From Clostridia bacterium (GTDB lineage Bacteria; Bacillota; Clostridia; Christensenellales; CAG-1252), in contig SACC01000049.1 of NCBI GenBank assembly GCA_009928745.1, positions 1-7,959 on the forward strand: a DNA stretch of 7,959 nucleotides. The letters are read 5' to 3'. The notes beneath the pieces were generated by a model. It had not been told where the DNA came from, searched no databases, and was given only the letters and a program-made list of their open reading frames with translations. Of this stretch, positions 5,937 to 7,959 are shown piece by piece (position 1 is the stretch's first letter; every line of letters begins with the position of its first letter). A program made the position numbers and the translations under genes.

Positions 5937-7235
5937 ATGAAAAAAAAGATTATTACTGTAATGTTCGTTTTAATTATGATTTTATCCTTATTTTTGTTTC
6001 CTATAGGATGCAAACCAATTAACGATGAAAAAAATGTCACACCGTTGTGGGAAGCAGGCGCAACTCGGGATAAAATTGTAGTTATAAGTGATCTTCATCT
6101 CGGTATAGAAGACGACTATACAGAGACTTTGCAAAATCGCCCGCTGCTTATCAATTTTCTAAAACGCCTGCAAAACACTTTAGATGTACGCGAGCTTGTC
6201 ATTGCCGGCGATTTTTTGGACACCTGGTATCTGCCCGTTTATTATCCGCAATACACCGATGAAAACGAGTTTTACGAGGGCGTTATAGCCAACAATCAAG
6301 CCGTTATTGATGAATTTAACAACGTTATCGCTTCGGGGATAAAACTTGTTTATGTCCCCGGAAATCACGACATGACATTGGAAGCAGATGTATTGCAAAC
6401 AGCAATCCCCAATATCGTTCAAGCCAGAGATGCGAAAGGACTCGGCGCTTATTATACCGGCGATAGGGATGAAATTGTAATTGAACACGGACACCGTTAT
6501 GATGCTTTTTCAGCGCCAGATTCTTTTTCGAACAAAGAACTTTGCGGCAATGATGACACAATTTTACCCGCGGGATATATTTATGCGCGCTATGCTGCGA
6601 CTTGGGTTCTGGAAGATTATCCGGAAGTAGAAAAAAATTTGCCGGTAATATCCACAATTCCCGATAAAACTGACATAGATCAATATGGCGCTTATATTTA
6701 TTATAGTATATTAAAAAAGCTTACCGCGCATATCACACCGAATGAAGGTCTCGATGAAAAAATATTTGATATGCGCGTAGCGGGCTTCAACGATACCTAT
6801 TCGTATTTGGATTTTTATCCTGCTCTCCAGACGGATGGGACCATTTCCGCACCGGTATTGTTTAAGAATATTCAGCGGACATGGGATGCTCGTCAAGATG
6901 CAAACGGCGTTAAAGTAAAAAACAGTTTTATTGAAGCTGCATTAGGCGCAATTGAATCGGATTACTTCTATCAACAGGCGAACGCTCAATACCTAAAAAA
7001 TCCTGATGAAGATGTAGATGTGGTTGTTTTTGGACATACGCATATACCGTATTTAAAGACTGAGGCTAACGGAAAAACATATTTGAACTCGGGAACATGG
7101 GTTGATGATGATAAAAAATTACCCAATTCTACGCGGACATTTGCGGTTATCACTACCGGAGCAACCAATAAAACTAATCTGTACCGATATACGAATGAAG
7201 AGTCGATAAGCTATGTTCTGCCTATTTTGGGTTAA
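5937..7235 (+). CDS. Calcineurin-like metallophosphatase, putative lipoprotein
   Basis: 432 residues. The N-terminus MKKKIITVMF is followed by a hydrophobic core and 'FPIGC' with C25, a plausible lipoprotein cleavage site, although Pro at -3 is atypical. The enzyme is therefore expected outside the cytoplasmic membrane. The full set of calcineurin-like phosphoesterase metal motifs is present: 'SDLHLG' (51-56; D52, H54), 'AGDFLD' (90-95; D92), 'GNHD' (142-145), 'EHGHR' (183-187) and 'VFGHTH' (364-369), then 'LNSGTW' (383-388). The motif set resembles LpxH-like/UDP-diacylglucosamine hydrolases, but the surface location and a long region of some 175 residues between 'HGHR' and 'GHTH' make that substrate unlikely, especially in a Gram-positive. 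It could be a phosphodiesterase or nucleotidase; the substrate is unknown. It appears to be a single-gene unit with a long AT-rich upstream region and no functional tie to the sugar genes is visible. Confidence 0.88.
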   Translation: MKKKIITVMFVLIMILSLFLFPIGCKPINDEKNVTPLWEAGATRDKIVVISDLHLGIEDDYTETLQNRPLLINFLKRLQNTLDVRELVIAGDFLDTWYLPVYYPQYTDENEFYEGVIANNQAVIDEFNNVIASGIKLVYVPGNHDMTLEADVLQTAIPNIVQARDAKGLGAYYTGDRDEIVIEHGHRYDAFSAPDSFSNKELCGNDDTILPAGYIYARYAATWVLEDYPEVEKNLPVISTIPDKTDIDQYGAYIYYSILKKLTAHITPNEGLDEKIFDMRVAGFNDTYSYLDFYPALQTDGTISAPVLFKNIQRTWDARQDANGVKVKNSFIEAALGAIESDYFYQQANAQYLKNPDEDVDVVVFGHTHIPYLKTEANGKTYLNSGTWVDDDKKLPNSTRTFAVITTGATNKTNLYRYTNEESISYVLPILG

Positions 7236-7290
7236 TTCCTGCAAGGCAATATATGCTCAAGCGTAACTCTGCGATTCAATCTTATAAAAA

Positions 7291-7395
7291 CACACGAAGG
7301 AAGCGCGTATCTGCGAAGTAAACTCAGATATAAATGCAGGCTGCTCTATACATAAACACTGCATTACTTCTAAGGTTGACGCGCCTTCTTCTGTG
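7291..7395. repeat. Long imperfect inverted repeat / possible structured RNA
   Basis: The outer arms CACAcGAAGGAAGCGCGT (7291-7308) and ACGCGCCTTCTTCTGTG (7379-7395) pair over about 17 base pairs with one bulged C, one G-U wobble and one A-C mismatch. Inside, GAAGTAA (7315-7321) pairs with TTACTTC (7364-7370), or alternatively AATGCAG (7333-7339) with CTGCATT (7359-7365). The region is not protein-coding as far as I can see. It could be a miniature palindromic mobile repeat or a small structured RNA; it matches no RNA family I recognise. Confidence 0.5.
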
Positions 7396-7402
7396 CTGCT
7401 CT

Positions 7403-7420
7403 GTGCGTGTGGGTGCGTGT
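7403..7420 (+). repeat. Short GT-rich direct repeat
   Basis: GTGCGTGT occurs at 7403-7410 and again at 7413-7420, separated by GG. CTGTGC also occurs twice just before (7391-7396 and 7401-7406). It lies next to the long hairpin and is locally far richer in G and T than its surroundings. Confidence 0.4.
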
Positions 7421-7451
7421 CCTAAAACAATGCCGCCTTTACGCATAAAAT

Positions 7452-7479
7452 AAAACCGCCCTAAACAAGGGGCGCTTTT
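7452..7479. terminator. GC-rich terminator-like hairpin
   Basis: AAAACCGCCCT and AGGGGCGCTTTT form a GC-rich stem with flanking A and T runs, one C-C mismatch and a small bulge. On the minus strand it reads GCGCCCCT...AGGGCGG followed by TTTTATTTTAT, a typical intrinsic terminator. On the plus strand only TTTT follows. It could back up termination of the metallophosphatase 217 bases upstream or stop transcription leaving the mobile element on the minus strand. Confidence 0.5.
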
Positions 7480-7505
7480 GACGCCTACACGATTTCTAAT
7501 CGTTG

Positions 7506-7542
7506 AACAAATGGGGACAACAAATGGGTAACAAATGGGGAC
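7506..7542 (+). repeat. Three tandem copies of AACAAATGGG(GAC)
   Basis: AACAAATGGGGAC (7506-7518), AACAAATGGG plus T (7519-7529) and AACAAATGGGGAC (7530-7542) follow each other directly. The third copy is the outer part of the left inverted repeat of the mobile element, and the right end of that element carries the complement GTCCCCATTTGTT once. The copies therefore look like duplicated or stacked element ends. Confidence 0.8.
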
Positions 7543-7554
7543 GGAGTAATTTGT
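7530..7554 (+). repeat. Left terminal inverted repeat of the deleted element
   Basis: Outer AACAAATGGGGAC, then GGAGTAATTTGT. It matches the reverse complement of 7887-7911 except for one base (G at 7543 where the other end implies T). Confidence 0.8.
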
Positions 7555-7602
7555 TAGGGAGTGGACATTTTGCCTTGAAATATATTGACTGTTTCCAATG
7601 TA

Positions 7603-7709
7603 TGTCATTCTGAGAGAAACGGAGTGAAGTCGAAGAATCCCTGATTCAAAGGAGATATCGCTTATTATCAGGGGATTTCTCAGAGGCGCTGACGCTAGTC
7701 GAAATGACA
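7603..7709. repeat. Palindromic intergenic repeat (TGTCATT...AATGACA)
   Basis: Begins TGTCATTCTGAG, contains GAAGTCGAAGAATCCCTGAT (7626-7645), and returns through ATCAGGGGATTTCTCAG (7667-7683) to GTCGAAATGACA (7698-7709). The ends TGTCATT/AATGACA and the inner AATCCCTGAT/ATCAGGGGATT pair, leaving a 21-base central loop and an unpaired middle in each arm. The wording 'TGTCATTCTGAG...GAAGAATC' is familiar as a multi-copy palindrome in many bacterial genomes. It is inside the deleted transposable element, suggesting nested insertion. Confidence 0.7.
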
Positions 7710-7712
7710 AGC

Positions 7713-7727
7713 TCCAATTAAATTGGA
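7713..7727. repeat. Small perfect palindrome TCCAATT-A-AATTGGA
   Basis: A 15-base palindrome with a single central A lies three bases after the larger palindromic repeat. Function unknown; it might be part of the mobile element's leader or a protein-binding site upstream of the transposase promoter. Confidence 0.4.
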
Positions 7728-7771
7728 ATTATAACAGTTCTTTCTATCCACACCAAATTTGTTATTGAATA

Positions 7772-7800
7772 TTGACAATATTTTATGTCTAATATATAAT
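7772..7800 (+). promoter_or_regulatory. Perfect consensus sigma-70/SigA promoter of the transposase remnant
   Basis: TTGACA (7772-7777), exactly 17 bases, then TATAAT (7795-7800). Transcription should begin near 7807, only about a dozen bases before the transposase ATG, and no clear ribosome binding site fits in that leader. A full-consensus promoter is rare and would read out to the right of the window. Confidence 0.8.
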
Positions 7801-7818
7801 GGTCTTGAGAATCTATGA

Positions 7819-7923
7819 ATGCCTAGAACTGCCAGAAAAAAGAGTATAAGCGGTATTTATCATGTCGTGTTGCGAGGAGTTAATCGACAAATTACTCAGT
7901 CCCCATTTGTTGACAATAATTAG
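7819..7923 (+). pseudogene. Y1/RAYT-family transposase, N-terminal remnant
   Basis: The reading frame gives MPRTARKKSISGIYHV then VLRGVNRQI, the typical opening of REP-associated tyrosine (Y1, IS200-like) transposases, single-strand DNA endonucleases that move IS200/REP-type elements. After codon 25 the frame leaves the family and reads through the right inverted repeat as TQSPFVDNN to a stop at 7921-7923, giving 34 codons instead of the 150 or more expected. The HUH and catalytic Tyr motifs are absent, so it cannot be active. It sits directly behind the consensus promoter. The family call rests on recognised wording of the N-terminus. Confidence 0.75.
7887..7911 (+). repeat. Right terminal inverted repeat of the deleted element
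   Basis: Inner ACAAATTACTC, then AGTCCCCATTTGTT. Reverse complement of 7530-7554 with one mismatch. Its first bases also encode codons of the transposase remnant (CAA ATT), showing that the deletion joined the coding sequence to the element end at shared bases. Confidence 0.8.
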
Positions 7924-7959
7924 CCATAGGTTTTTAACATTTGAATCATTTTGAACATT

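Larger units (their letters stand above)
7530..7911 (+). mobile_element. Internally deleted Y1 (RAYT/IS200-like) transposable element
   Basis: The ends are inverted repeats: 7530-7554 and 7887-7911 are reverse complements at 24 of 25 positions (outer part AACAAATGGGGAC, inner part AGTAATTTGT). Between them are a palindromic repeat (7603-7709), a perfect consensus promoter (7772-7800) and the first codons of a Y1-type transposase that stop abruptly where the right repeat begins. The element is thus a non-autonomous, MITE-like deletion derivative that could only move with help from an intact relative. Boundaries are set by the inverted repeats; true insertion-site ends were not verified. Confidence 0.7.

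Noticed and set aside
7506..7542. Short CRISPR-like array
   Set aside because: The copies abut directly without spacers and match the transposon end, so they are element-end repeats.
7324..7710. 128-codon minus-strand open frame
   Set aside because: It runs through the palindromic repeat, the tandem end repeats and the terminator-like stem, has no ribosome binding site and resembles no protein.

Overview
The window looks like a low-GC Bacillota (Clostridia-like) chromosome, possibly from an uncultured gut bacterium. The evidence is AT-rich intergenic DNA, strong AGGAG-type ribosome binding sites, a glycoside-pentoside-hexuronide (GPH) sugar symporter, a clostridial-type GH27 alpha-galactosidase and a Y1/RAYT-type transposase remnant. 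Taxonomy is inferred from these traits only; there is no rRNA or other marker gene.

Positions 1-1657 are a minus-strand operon read right to left: class II aldolase (818-1657), then a divergent glycerophosphodiester phosphodiesterase (GDPD)-like gene (161-807) broken by an apparent one-base homopolymer frameshift, then the first 50 codons of a PfkB-family sugar kinase that runs off the left edge. A short divergent regulatory region (1658-1805) separates this operon from a plus-strand GPH transporter (1806-3350). A bidirectional terminator at 3371-3396 lies between the transporter and a convergent GH27 alpha-galactosidase (3511-5169, minus). Together these genes suggest uptake of an intact sugar or glycoside, intracellular hydrolysis, phosphorylation by the PfkB kinase and retro-aldol cleavage. 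The exact substrate cannot be read from the sequence.

Positions 5170-5936 are about 770 very AT-rich bases without a convincing gene. They hold a probable alpha-galactosidase promoter overlapped by an inverted repeat, and one good plus-strand promoter (5442-5470) with operator-like repeats just upstream. Next is a putative lipoprotein metallophosphatase (5937-7235, plus).

Positions 7236-7959 are a patchwork of repeats: a long imperfect hairpin (7291-7395), a terminator-like stem (7452-7479), tandem copies of AACAAATGGGGAC, and an apparently deleted Y1 (RAYT/IS200-like) transposable element bounded by 25-base inverted repeats (7530-7911). That element still carries a perfect consensus promoter and the first 25 or so codons of its transposase, and contains a second palindromic repeat (7603-7709). 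This right-hand end is the most unusual part of the window. I do not see a clearly new biological system; the best leads are the deletion-derivative element and its nested palindrome, the unexplained hairpin, and the alpha-galactosidase with a domain inserted in its barrel.
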